This document shows positions 1 through 7,183 of a stretch of DNA of 16,084 nt, piece by piece. The stretch is taken from positions 1-16,084 of the forward strand of contig CAIFEU010000055.1 of assembly GCA_903789505.1 (NCBI GenBank). The letters are read 5' to 3'. How positions within the stretch are numbered: position 1 is the first letter of the stretch; every line of letters begins with the position of its first letter. Under the pieces are notes generated by a model, which made no database searches, was not told the DNA's origin, and was given only the letters and a program-made list of their open reading frames with translations. A program made the position numbers and the translations under genes. The stretch comes from an uncultured Coriobacteriales bacterium (lineage in GTDB: Bacteria; Actinomycetota; Coriobacteriia; Coriobacteriales; UMGS124).

Positions 1-2074
1 CCATCCTGCCGATGTCAGCGACGTCGCGGAACGCCTCGACGAACCTGTTGAGAAGCCGCAGGCGATTGTCGCGCACGGCGGGGTCTGAGTCCATGACCAT
101 GACGTCGTCGAAGAACGCGTCGACCGGCGCGCGAAGAGATGCGAGAGCCTCGATGGCACGCGCGTAGTCCCCGTCGGAGAGCGAGGCAGTGACGGTCTGG
201 GACGCGGCATCGATCGACGCGGAGAGCTCGAGCTCGCGCTCTCCGGCGAGAGAGGCGTCGAAGTCGGAGCCGAGCTCGGCGACGCGAAGGTGGTCGGCGC
301 GCGTATAGGCGCTGGCGAGGTCGTCGAACAGCTCAGGCTGCGTGGAGCGAGCGTCCTCCAGCGCATGGGCGCGAGCGAGGAACTCCACGGGCTCCACGAC
401 GTCGACGGAGGTGACGGCGTCGACGGTGTCGGGCGCGCAGCCCTCGTCGCGCGCGATGGTCGACAGGCGCCCGACGAAGAAGGCGCGCACGGCGGAGCGC
501 ACGGCGGGACGGTCGAAGGCGATGCCCTGACCCTCCAGTGCGTCGAGGGCAACATCAATCGCCCCCGTCAGGCTGACGGAAGGCTCCTCACGCAGGATGT
601 TGATGATGCCGATCGAGGCGCGGCGTACCGCGAACGGGTCGGATGAGCCGGTGGGCGCCTGGTCGATCGCGAAGATGCCGCAGACCGTGTCGAGCTTGTC
701 CGCCATCGCGACGATGCGACCGACGAACTGGTCGGGGAGGGCGTCACCGGCGAAGCGCGGGCGGTACTGCTGGGAAATCGCAAGGCTGACCTGCGGGTCC
801 TCGCCCGAGGCCTTGGCGTAGTAGCCCCCCATCACGCCCTGCTGGCTCGTAAACTCCACCACGGCGCTGGTCACGAGGTCCGCCTTGCACAGATGCGCAG
901 CGCGTCTTACGAGCTCGACGGTGTGGGCGTCGGCGCCGGACGCCTGCGCCACGTGGAACCCGATGGCCTCAATGCGCCTCGTCTTGTCCAGCATCGAGCC
1001 GAGCCTCTCCTGGAAGCCCACCATCGCGAGGCGCTCCACGTACGCCTCGAGGGGACGCTTGAGGTCCTCCTCATAGAAGAACTTGGCGTCGGCAAGGCGT
1101 GCGCGAACGACGCGCTCGTTGCCGTCGGCGATTACGTCGCTGCGGGCGGGGTCGCCGTTCGAGACCAGAAGGAAGTGCTGGGTCAGGTTGCCCTGAGCGT
1201 CATTGAGCGGGAAGTAGCGCTGGTTGGAGAGCATGGACTCGCAGATGATCTCGTGAGGAACGTCAAGGAACTCGCGGTCAAAGTCGGCCATGATGACGGT
1301 AGGCCATTCGACGAGGTTCACGACCTCGTCGAACGTGTGCTTGGGGGTGTCGGCCTTGAGGCCCTTCTCCCGCTCGACGCGCGCGATGCCCTCGCGAATG
1401 GCGCTCGCCCGGTCCTCAGCGCTCACGATCACGTGGACCCCGCGGAGCGTGTCGACGTACGACTCGGCGCTCGCGACCCTGACCTCCCCGGGGTTGAGCA
1501 GGCGATTGCCTCTGGTCACGTCAGAGGCAACAAGGTCGCAGAACTCGACGGGAACGACCTCGTCGCCGAAGAGGCACAGAAGCCAGCGCACCGGCCGCAC
1601 GAAGCGGCATGAGTGCGTTCCCCAGCGCTGCGAGCGCGGCCACGACAGCTTGCCGGCCGCGTCCGCCAGAATCGTGGAGACGATCTGAGCTGCGGGACGC
1701 GCGGGCTTGTCGATCTCCGCGAACACATAGCTCTTGCCGTCCTCCTCACGGACGACAAGCTGGGAGGCATCGATGCCCTTGCCGCGTGCGAATCCCGTCG
1801 CCGCCTTGGTGGGGTTTCCCTGCGCATCGAAGGCGATCGAGGCCGCCGGCCCGCGCATCGTGATGTGGACGGGCTCGGTGTACTCCGCGAGGCCGTGGAT
1901 GAACGTCGCGATCCTCCGCGGGGTCGAGCAGCAGCGGACCGACTCAAAGGAGAGCCCGCTGCCCCTCAACGCGTCGCCGACGAGGGACTCCATCTGCTTG
2001 GTCGCCTTGTACAGGGGGATTGCGGGCATCTCCTCGGTGCCGATCTCGAATACAAGCTCGCGCGTAGCCGCCAT
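1..2074 (-). CDS. glyS: Glycyl-tRNA synthetase beta subunit (3' end cut by window edge)
   Basis: Beta subunit of the heterotetrameric (alpha2beta2) glycyl-tRNA synthetase, which attaches glycine to tRNA-Gly in the cytoplasm. It supplies tRNA binding while the alpha subunit holds the class II active site. Reading leftward from an ATG at 2074 gives 691 open codons. The protein opens with RELVFEIGTEEMPA and carries the family blocks FVRPVRWL (about residue 158), RLADAKFFYEED (about 326), QGVMGGYY (about 412) and DPFAVRRASIGI (about 476). The C-terminal anticodon-binding region ends in RLLNRFVEAFRDVADIGRM. E. coli GlyS is 689 residues, so only the last few residues and the stop should lie outside the window. 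The start sits 1 nt after the glyQ stop, with GGGGAGG about 10 nt upstream, so the two subunits are almost certainly translationally coupled. No frameshift or internal stop was seen. Confidence 0.96.
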   Translation of the reverse strand, partial: MAATRELVFEIGTEEMPAIPLYKATKQMESLVGDALRGSGLSFESVRCCSTPRRIATFIHGLAEYTEPVHITMRGPAASIAFDAQGNPTKAATGFARGKGIDASQLVVREEDGKSYVFAEIDKPARPAAQIVSTILADAAGKLSWPRSQRWGTHSCRFVRPVRWLLCLFGDEVVPVEFCDLVASDVTRGNRLLNPGEVRVASAESYVDTLRGVHVIVSAEDRASAIREGIARVEREKGLKADTPKHTFDEVVNLVEWPTVIMADFDREFLDVPHEIICESMLSNQRYFPLNDAQGNLTQHFLLVSNGDPARSDVIADGNERVVRARLADAKFFYEEDLKRPLEAYVERLAMVGFQERLGSMLDKTRRIEAIGFHVAQASGADAHTVELVRRAAHLCKADLVTSAVVEFTSQQGVMGGYYAKASGEDPQVSLAISQQYRPRFAGDALPDQFVGRIVAMADKLDTVCGIFAIDQAPTGSSDPFAVRRASIGIINILREEPSVSLTGAIDVALDALEGQGIAFDRPAVRSAVRAFFVGRLSTIARDEGCAPDTVDAVTSVDVVEPVEFLARAHALEDARSTQPELFDDLASAYTRADHLRVAELGSDFDASLAGERELELSASIDAASQTVTASLSDGDYARAIEALASLRAPVDAFFDDVMVMDSDPAVRDNRLRLLNRFVEAFRDVADIGRM

Positions 2075-2075
2075 C

Positions 2076-3002
2076 TTAGGCATCCTCCCCGTCCTTCGTC
2101 TGGGCGCGCTCGTCTGCGGACGCGTCCGCCTGCGCCTCCTTGGCCTCCCATGCCTCGCAGCACGCCTTGGCGATGGCGCGGACGCGCAGGATGTACGCCG
2201 CACGCTCGGTGGCGCTGATCGCGCCGCGCGAGTCGAGCAGGTTGAACGAGTGGCTGCACTTGAGGACGCAGTCGTACGCGGGAAGCGGCAGCCCACGGTC
2301 GAGGCACGAGTGGCACTCAGCCTCGTACTCGTCGAACTTCTCTCGCATGACGTCGACGTTGGCGACCTCGAAGTTGTAGGCGGAGAACTCACGCTCGTTC
2401 TCGAGGAAGACGTCGCCATAGGTGAAGTCGCGACCGTCGACGCCGTGGGTCCACACCAGGTCGTAGACGGAGTCGACGCCCTGGATGTACATGGCTATGC
2501 GCTCCAGCCCGTAGGTGATCTCGACCGGAACCGGACCCATCTCGACGCCGCCGACCTGCTGGAAGTACGTGAACTGGGTGACCTCCATGCCGTTGAGCCA
2601 GACCTCCCAGCCCAGGCCCCAGGCCCCCAGCGTCGGGGACTCCCAGTCGTCCTCGACGAAACGCACGTCGTGCTGGGAAGGGTCGACTCCGAGCGCCGCC
2701 AGCGAACCGAGGTAGAGCTCCTGAGGGTTGTCCGGCGAGGGCTTCAGAATCACCTGGAACTGATAGTAATGCTGGAGTCGGTTGGGGTTCTCGCCGTACC
2801 TGCCGTCGGCAGGCCTGCGGCATGGCTGGCAGTAGCAGGTGCGCCACGGCTTGTCGCCGAGCGACCTCAGCGCGGTCGCCCAGTGGAACGTACCCGCGCC
2901 CACCTCGGAGTCGTAGGGCTGGACGATGACGCAGCCCTGCTTCGCCCAGTAGCTCTGCAGGGTGAGGATGATCTCCTGGAACGTCAGGGCATCCCGGTTC
3001 AT
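2076..3002 (-). CDS. glyQ: Glycyl-tRNA synthetase alpha subunit
   Basis: Catalytic alpha subunit of bacterial glycyl-tRNA synthetase, class II; it activates glycine with ATP and works with GlyS. The 308-residue product is close to the usual length of about 300. Recognisable family blocks are the N-terminal TFQEIILTLQSYWAKQGC, then QPYDSEVGAGTFHWAT, RCYCQPCRRP-like YCQPCRRPADGRYGENPN, NGMEVTQFTYFQQVGG (motif 2 region) and ITYGLERIAMYIQG (motif 3 region). The ATG at 3002 is chosen because GGAAGGAAG lies just upstream and family members begin a few residues before TFQEII. The frame stays open further upstream to 3314, but that part overlaps lepB and resembles no GlyQ sequence. The last 20 residues are an Ala/Asp/Glu-rich tail. 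The gene follows lepB after 104 nt and precedes glyS by 1 nt. Confidence 0.97.
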   Translation of the reverse strand: MNRDALTFQEIILTLQSYWAKQGCVIVQPYDSEVGAGTFHWATALRSLGDKPWRTCYCQPCRRPADGRYGENPNRLQHYYQFQVILKPSPDNPQELYLGSLAALGVDPSQHDVRFVEDDWESPTLGAWGLGWEVWLNGMEVTQFTYFQQVGGVEMGPVPVEITYGLERIAMYIQGVDSVYDLVWTHGVDGRDFTYGDVFLENEREFSAYNFEVANVDVMREKFDEYEAECHSCLDRGLPLPAYDCVLKCSHSFNLLDSRGAISATERAAYILRVRAIAKACCEAWEAKEAQADASADERAQTKDGEDA

Positions 3003-3106
3003 GGCACTTCCTTCCCACTCACAGCGCGAATCGTGCGTTCGCGCCTGGTTTGCCTTGCAGTGAAGCTCCGACCGCTCGCGTTCCGTCACGCGGGCGCATG
3101 GGGAGA
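3003..3106 (-). other. lepB-glyQ intergenic region with hairpin
   Basis: This 104-nt spacer holds a perfect 7-bp inverted repeat, GCGCGAA (3024-3030) and TTCGCGC (3038-3044), with a 7-nt loop. It lies about 20 nt upstream of the glyQ start. On the leftward strand it is followed by GTGAGTGGGAAGG, with no U-run, so it is not a standard intrinsic terminator. I saw no clear -10/-35 pair. The spacer is too short for a T-box leader. Confidence 0.4.
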
Positions 3107-3838
3107 TCAGGTGTAATCGAGGGACCCGATGTTGAGGTCGAGCGGGTCGAAGGTGAATTCGAAGGCGCCGAAGTCGACGGTCACGGTCTCGGTGGACCTG
3201 AAGATTGGCCAGTAGCGGTAGAACGCGTGGCCCGTGATCGAGGAGATCTGGACCGGGCCGAAGACGCGCGAGTCGCTGGAGTTGCCGCGGTTGTCCCCCA
3301 TCGCCCAGAAGCATCCGTCGGGAATCGTGTAGGGATAGGTGATGCCCTTCGTGTTGTTCATGGCCTCGGTGAGCTGGCCGTGCACGTAAGGCTCGTCAAG
3401 CTTGACGCCGTCGATGTAGACGTCACCGTCACGAAGGTCAATCGTCTGCCCCTGGACGGCGATGACGCGCTTGATGAGCGTCTCGGTCGGGTCGGTCGGG
3501 CTGGTGAACGTGTAGACCTGGCCCACCTCCGGGACGAAGTCGTCACCAGACGTCGAAACCTTCTCGACGTAAAGGCTGTCGCCCTTCTGGATGGTGGGAA
3601 TCATCGAGCCAGACGGGATGGTGAAGGGCTCAATGAGGAACGTCCGGAGCACGGCGACCACGCCGAGCATCAGGGCAAAGGATATGACAAACTCGATGAC
3701 CCCGTACAGCTTCGAGAGCCCGCCGCCTCCCCGCTGCGGATCCGACCCCTGCTGCGGCGCACCTCCCGCGCCGTCCGCGGTCGACTCGACCGCTAAGGAC
3801 GCGTCGTCGGTGCCCTGCGTCGGGCTCTCTGTCTCCAT
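3107..3838 (-). CDS. lepB: Signal peptidase I
   Basis: Membrane-anchored serine protease that cleaves signal peptides from exported preproteins on the outer face of the cytoplasmic membrane. The product is 243 residues. Residues 1-43 are a hydrophilic cytosolic tail rich in Gly, Gln, Asp and Ser. One membrane segment follows at about 45-66 (YGVIEFVISFALMLGVVAVL). Box B is IPSGSMIPT with the nucleophile at Ser78. Box D is LIKRVIAVQG with the general-base Lys123. Box E is MGDNRGNSSDSR starting near residue 180. The ATG at 3838 is preceded by GGAGG at 7 nt spacing, which settles the start although the frame is open further upstream. A single transmembrane segment is typical of Gram-positive SipS-type enzymes. 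The gene lies 136 nt downstream of trmD in the same direction, the position it has in many rpsP-trmD clusters. Confidence 0.97.
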   Translation of the reverse strand: METESPTQGTDDASLAVESTADGAGGAPQQGSDPQRGGGGLSKLYGVIEFVISFALMLGVVAVLRTFLIEPFTIPSGSMIPTIQKGDSLYVEKVSTSGDDFVPEVGQVYTFTSPTDPTETLIKRVIAVQGQTIDLRDGDVYIDGVKLDEPYVHGQLTEAMNNTKGITYPYTIPDGCFWAMGDNRGNSSDSRVFGPVQISSITGHAFYRYWPIFRSTETVTVDFGAFEFTFDPLDLNIGSLDYT

Positions 3839-3930
3839 TCGGCAACCTCCACGAATTGCACGTACGCCTCGACCGCACCGGACGCCTCGCCTCGAGGAGG
3901 CGCACCGGCCGCATGACCATCCATGATACG

Positions 3931-3957
3931 CATATACGGTGCGACGGGGTCCGTAAA
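3931..3957 (-). promoter_or_regulatory. Weak candidate promoter for lepB
   Basis: Reading leftward in the 136-nt trmD-lepB gap, TTTACG (3957-3952) and TATATG (3936-3931) are separated by 15 nt, inside a locally AT-richer patch. Both boxes and the spacing depart from consensus. I offer it only as the best-looking candidate in this gap; lepB may equally be read through from trmD. Confidence 0.25.
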
Positions 3958-3974
3958 GCCTCGACTCGACAAGC

Positions 3975-4922
3975 TCATCGCAGCGCTGCGTACGCGAACT
4001 CCACCAGCGCCTCGCGAGAAGACCCCCCAACCTCGAGTCTCTCGCGGACCCGAGCCGCGACGAACCTCTCGCGGTCGGTCAGACGCGCCCCGGCAATCAG
4101 GTCGGGTCGAAGCTCACATGTCCTCACGAGGGCATCCGCCTTGCGCCATCGATCGACGTTTGCGTGGTTGCCACTCAGAAGGACCGGGGGCACGTCCATG
4201 CCGCGATACGACGCAGGCCGTGTGTACTGAGCATACTCGAGCAGCCCGTCGTCGGAGAACGACTCGAAGCGTGCCGAGTCGTCGTCGCCCAAGGCCCCGG
4301 GCAACAGCCTCACGACCGCGTCGCACACGACGAGAGCGGCGAGCTCTCCCCCGGTCAGGACGTAGTCGCCAATCGAAACACAGCGCGTCGCCAGTCGATA
4401 CGCGCGCTCATCCATGCCCTCGTAATGGCCGCACACGAACAGGATGCGGCTCTCTTGGGAAAGCTGCTGGGCGAGCTTCTGGTTGAAGCGCTCCCCCGTC
4501 GGCGTGAAGAAGACCACGCATGCGGGGTCGTCCTGCGGGCATAGATCGTCGATGGCCTCGTAGAACGGCGCCGGCTTCATGAGCATGCCCTGCCCCCCGC
4601 CGAAGGGTGCGTCGTCGACGGTGCGATGGTGGTCGTGCGTCCAGTCGCGCAGGTCGTGCGCCTCGAACTCGAAGATGCCGGCTCTGCGGGCACGCCCCAT
4701 TATGGAGGTCGACATGATGGGCTCGAACATCTCCGGAAACACCGTGAGCGCCTCGAGGCGCAGCGGGGGGCGAACGGACGACGAGGAAGCGGCACCGTCG
4801 CCCGGTGATGGAACGGTCTCCCGATCGTCAGCCCCGGACAGGGGGGAGCATGCTGTTCCCGACGAAGGGGCCTCGGAGCTGGCGCCCGCTTCGCGACAGG
4901 TCTCGTCACCGTGCATCGGCAT
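3975..4922 (-). CDS. trmD: tRNA (guanine-37-N1)-methyltransferase
   Basis: SPOUT-family enzyme that methylates N1 of G37 next to the anticodon using S-adenosylmethionine, preventing +1 frameshifting. From the ATG at 4922 the product is 315 residues, against about 240-250 for typical TrmD. The canonical core begins near residue 54 (LRLEALTVFPEMF). Core motifs follow: DDAPFGGGQGMLMKP (103-117), FVCGHYEGMDER (162-173), the trefoil-knot SAM loop SIGDYVLTGGELA (183-195) and GLLEYAQYTRP (226-236). The first 53 residues are Ser/Ala/Glu/Pro-rich and look disordered. The start at 4922 is preferred because GAGGGGGGAAG lies just upstream and because no ATG, GTG or TTG occurs in frame between codon 3 and the core. 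Further ATGs at 4961 and 4988 would lengthen it. It overlaps the rimM 3' end by 17 nt, which suggests coupled translation. Confidence 0.95.
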   Translation of the reverse strand: MPMHGDETCREAGASSEAPSSGTACSPLSGADDRETVPSPGDGAASSSSVRPPLRLEALTVFPEMFEPIMSTSIMGRARRAGIFEFEAHDLRDWTHDHHRTVDDAPFGGGQGMLMKPAPFYEAIDDLCPQDDPACVVFFTPTGERFNQKLAQQLSQESRILFVCGHYEGMDERAYRLATRCVSIGDYVLTGGELAALVVCDAVVRLLPGALGDDDSARFESFSDDGLLEYAQYTRPASYRGMDVPPVLLSGNHANVDRWRKADALVRTCELRPDLIAGARLTDRERFVAARVRERLEVGGSSREALVEFAYAALR

Positions 4923-5508
4923 GGGGACTTCCCCCCTCGCGGACGTGGCGACCTTCGTCATGTGCGCCCGCAGCGACCGCGGCGTCATCGATCAGGCCGG
5001 GCAGCAAGGTGACCGAGATGTCCCCCGTCTCGGCAAGGTCATGCACCACGTCGTCGATGACGGGGACGAGCACCTCACCGAACCGAGGCCCGCGCACGAC
5101 CCACACGTCGTTTGCGGGCAGCTCCATGACCTCCTCGACGACGCCGACCTCTCCCCTCGCAACGTCCACGACGCGCCGTCCCACCGCATCGTGGACGCGA
5201 TGGGCGGCAACCGCCTCGGGCACGTCCTCACGCAGGGCCAGGATGAGATCGCCCACCAACTCCTGGGCTTCGGACAGGTCGTCGACCCCGGAGAGCCCCA
5301 CCAGGGCAGCCCCGCCGGAGAAGCGCAGCGACTCGACCGTGCGGTCATGAGGGCCGCGCAGAGCGGGGGGCGTCAGCCAGACGCGCATGCCCTCGCGCAG
5401 ACAGAAAGGGAGGCCGTCGAGCTCAGCTACGACGACCTCCCCGTTCCTGCCATGGGTGCGAGTCACGCGCGCGACGTTGATGAAGGGCGTCACGAACGAT
5501 TCGCTCAC
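4906..5508 (-). CDS. rimM: Ribosome maturation factor RimM (16S rRNA processing)
   Basis: RimM binds ribosomal protein S19 in the 30S head and promotes late small-subunit assembly. The 200-residue product has the N-terminal RimM beta-barrel (about 8-95, starting NVARVTRTHGRNGEV) and a PRC-barrel-like C-terminal domain (about 105-173) ending in LLPGLID, a common family ending. Residues 174-200 are an additional His/Asp/Ala/Gly-rich tail beyond the usual end, and its codons reach into the trmD start region. The start is a GTG at 5508, 1 nt after the khpA stop, with GGAG 4 nt before it. A second in-frame GTG at 5493 is an alternative. Placement between khpA and trmD is the standard order. Confidence 0.93.
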   Translation of the reverse strand: MSESFVTPFINVARVTRTHGRNGEVVVAELDGLPFCLREGMRVWLTPPALRGPHDRTVESLRFSGGAALVGLSGVDDLSEAQELVGDLILALREDVPEAVAAHRVHDAVGRRVVDVARGEVGVVEEVMELPANDVWVVRGPRFGEVLVPVIDDVVHDLAETGDISVTLLPGLIDDAAVAAGAHDEGRHVREGGSPHADAR

Positions 5509-5509
5509 G

Positions 5510-5884
5510 CTACTCCACGACCTCCACCTCGACGTTGATTCCCAGCTTGGACCCGCATGCTCGGGCGAGGGTCCTGATGGACTTCACGACACGCCCGTGA
5601 CGGCCGATGACCCTGCCCACGTCCTCGGGGGCGACCCTGACCTCAATAAGCGAGGAGTCGGGACCGTCGGTGACGTCGATGGAGATGGCGTCGGGGTCGG
5701 AGGCGAGGCTGACGACGAAGTACTCGACGAGGTCTGCCACGCGGTCGCTGGGCAGCTCCTCCCCGTCGTCCTCCTCGACGTCACCCGAGACGCCGTCGTC
5801 GAGAGCTTCCGCCTCGGCGTCAGGCTGCGCGGGAAGCCCCTCGTCCTGGTACTCGGGCTCCTCGGAAGTCTCGGCGAAGGGCAT
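5510..5884 (-). CDS. khpA: KH-domain RNA-binding protein KhpA (YlqC family)
   Basis: Small RNA-binding protein of the YlqC/KhpA family, which in several Gram-positive bacteria works with KhpB in RNA regulation linked to cell division. The 124-residue product ends in a single KH domain at about 46-124. It has the diagnostic GxxG loop in GRVIGRHGRVVKSI (Gly94 to Gly97) and the C-terminal strand KLGINVEVEVVE. The family is usually about 75-80 residues. The extra N-terminal part, about 45 residues, is strongly acidic (18 Asp/Glu, no Lys or Arg before residue 48) and probably disordered. The ATG at 5884 lies 2 nt after the rpsP stop, and rimM follows 1 nt after its own stop. Its position between rpsP and rimM is the classical one. 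Confidence 0.92.
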   Translation of the reverse strand: MPFAETSEEPEYQDEGLPAQPDAEAEALDDGVSGDVEEDDGEELPSDRVADLVEYFVVSLASDPDAISIDVTDGPDSSLIEVRVAPEDVGRVIGRHGRVVKSIRTLARACGSKLGINVEVEVVE

Positions 5885-5886
5885 GG

Positions 5887-6210
5887 CTACTCAGCCTGCT
5901 CTGCCTCAGCGGCGGCCTTGGCGGCAGCCTTCTTGCTCGGCTTCTTGGCCTTGGCGGCGACGGGCGCCTCGGGGTTGCGCGCGCGGTCGATCAGATAGGA
6001 GACGGTGTCGGAGGGGGTGGCGCCGTTGCCAATCCACTTATCGACCTTCTCGAGGTCAACCTGGATGAACGCGGGATCAACCATCGGGTTGTAGCGGCCG
6101 ACCTCCTCGATCACGCGGCCGTCACGCTTGGTGCGGCTGTCCGTGACGACGATGCGGTAATAGGGCTGCTTCTTCGAACCATGACGAGAAAGGCGAATCT
6201 TGACAGACAA
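5887..6210 (-). CDS. rpsP: 30S ribosomal protein S16 (bS16)
   Basis: Small-subunit protein that binds 16S rRNA early in 30S assembly. The 107-residue product starts SVKIRLSRHGSKKQPYYRI and contains GRVIEEVGRYNP (31-42), DLEKVDKWIGNGA (52-64) and the helix SDTVSYLID, all typical of S16. Residues 84-107 form a Lys/Ala/Glu-rich C-terminal tail. The start is a TTG at 6210, chosen because family members begin exactly there and because GAGGAG lies 7-8 nt upstream. The frame continues upstream to 6567 without homologous sequence, crossing the divergent promoter region. It is the first gene of the rpsP-khpA-rimM-trmD operon. Confidence 0.96.
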   Translation of the reverse strand: MSVKIRLSRHGSKKQPYYRIVVTDSRTKRDGRVIEEVGRYNPMVDPAFIQVDLEKVDKWIGNGATPSDTVSYLIDRARNPEAPVAAKAKKPSKKAAAKAAAEAEQAE

Positions 6211-6475
6211 TGAGAGCTCCTCGAAACAAGTGGGTCGACCCCACGAATCTAAATACAGCGATATCGAATGATACTCCTTCCCCCGGTGAGCGCAAAGTGG
6301 TGTTTTGATGGGACGGGAGAACGCGCGCATTTTCAGGTTTGGTTTATCAAGTTCATATAGCTTGACGCTACCCTGACATTCTATGGATCGTAGCTCCCCT
6401 CGCGCGCCGACACGTCCTCCAGGCTCCAAGCCAGCCACCGACGCCGGGTAGCCTACGACGATATGGAGGCTCACC
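6211..6475. other. Divergent intergenic region between rpsP and the response regulator
   Basis: The largest gene-free stretch in the window, 265 nt and AT-richer than its flanks. It must hold start signals for the leftward rpsP operon and the rightward two-component operon. For the rightward side I can see TTGACG at 6362-6367 and TATGGA at 6382-6387, but the spacer is only 14 nt, so this pair is doubtful. TCAAG (6347-6351) and CTTGA (6361-6365) form an inverted repeat with a 9-nt centre that touches this -35. No RNA gene was recognised here. Confidence 0.6.
6268..6295 (-). promoter_or_regulatory. Candidate rpsP operon promoter
   Basis: Reading leftward, TTGCGC (6295-6290) and TATCAT (6273-6268) are separated by 16 nt, about 60 nt before the rpsP start. 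The -10 matches consensus at four of six positions and the -35 starts with the key TTG. A perfect 8-bp palindrome, CGATATCG (6259-6266), lies immediately downstream, near where transcription would begin. Confidence 0.5.
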
Positions 6476-7162
6476 ATGAACGTCCTCATCGTGGAAGACG
6501 AAGTCAATCTCGCCGAGGCCCTGGCGCACATCCTCCGCGACCAACATTGGAGCGTGGACGTGGTCAACGACGGCGGCAGCGGCCTGAGCTACGCCGAGAG
6601 CGGCCTGTATGACATCATCGTGCTCGACCTGATGCTCCCCGTCATGGACGGGACGGAGGTCGCCCGGCAGCTGCGCGCCAAGAACGTCTCGACCCCGATT
6701 CTCATGCTCACCGCCCGATCCTCCATCCAGGACAAGGTCTCCGGGCTTGACTGCGGTGCCGACGACTACATGACGAAGCCGTTCTCGACCGACGAGCTGC
6801 TCGCGCGCATGCGCGCCCTCACGCGCCGCACCGGCGACGTCGTCCTCGACGAGCTCTCCTTCGGCGACCTGACGCTGGACATATCGAACATGAACCTCAA
6901 CTGCGGGAGCCGTTCGATTCATCTCTCGCAGCGCGAGTGCGACGTCATGAAGCTGCTCATGCGCACCCCCAAGGCGGCACTCTCCAAGGAGGCGCTGCTG
7001 GCGCGTGTCTGGGGCGTGCAGGGGGAGTCGAGCGCCAACAACGTCGAGGCGTACATCTCCTTCCTGCGCAAGAAGCTCAACTACCTCAACTCGCGCGTAG
7101 TCATCAGCACGATTCGGATGCTCGGCTATCGACTCGACGACACGGGCGAGTCGGCGAAGTGA
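6476..7162 (+). CDS. OmpR/PhoB-family response regulator
   Basis: Cytoplasmic DNA-binding regulator, activated by phosphoryl transfer from the kinase encoded next to it. The 228-residue product has a receiver domain (about 1-118): acidic pocket VEDE (6-9), phosphoacceptor Asp51 in VLDLMLP, Thr79 in MLTA and Lys101 in TKPF. A winged-helix effector domain follows (about 125-224) with LSQRECDVMKLLM, an ARVWG-type segment and the recognition-helix region NNVEAYISFLRKKL, ending RMLGYRLDD. The ATG at 6476 has GGAGG at 6 nt spacing. The kinase gene starts 21 nt after its stop, so they form one operon. Target genes and signal cannot be read from the sequence. It resembles YycF/PhoP/CutR-type regulators, but I assign no symbol. 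Confidence 0.95.
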   Translation: MNVLIVEDEVNLAEALAHILRDQHWSVDVVNDGGSGLSYAESGLYDIIVLDLMLPVMDGTEVARQLRAKNVSTPILMLTARSSIQDKVSGLDCGADDYMTKPFSTDELLARMRALTRRTGDVVLDELSFGDLTLDISNMNLNCGSRSIHLSQRECDVMKLLMRTPKAALSKEALLARVWGVQGESSANNVEAYISFLRKKLNYLNSRVVISTIRMLGYRLDDTGESAK

Positions 7163-7183
7163 CGACCCGGGGGTAAGCGACTC

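Noticed and set aside
3003..3106. Possible T-box or glycine riboswitch before glyQ
   Set aside because: The gap is only 104 nt, lacks the T-box consensus and has no terminator with a U-run.
1734..3116. A 460-codon rightward open frame opposite glyS and glyQ
   Set aside because: It mirrors the codon bias of the GC-rich genes on the other strand, has no recognisable motif, and lies entirely over well-identified glyS and glyQ coding sequence.
3888..3902. Hairpin CGCCTC-GAG-GAGGCG between trmD and lepB as a terminator
   Set aside because: The stem is only 6 bp with a 3-nt loop, and no U-run follows on the leftward strand.
4579..5538. A 319-codon rightward open frame opposite trmD and rimM
   Set aside because: No family resemblance; both genes on the leftward strand are confidently identified and tightly spaced.
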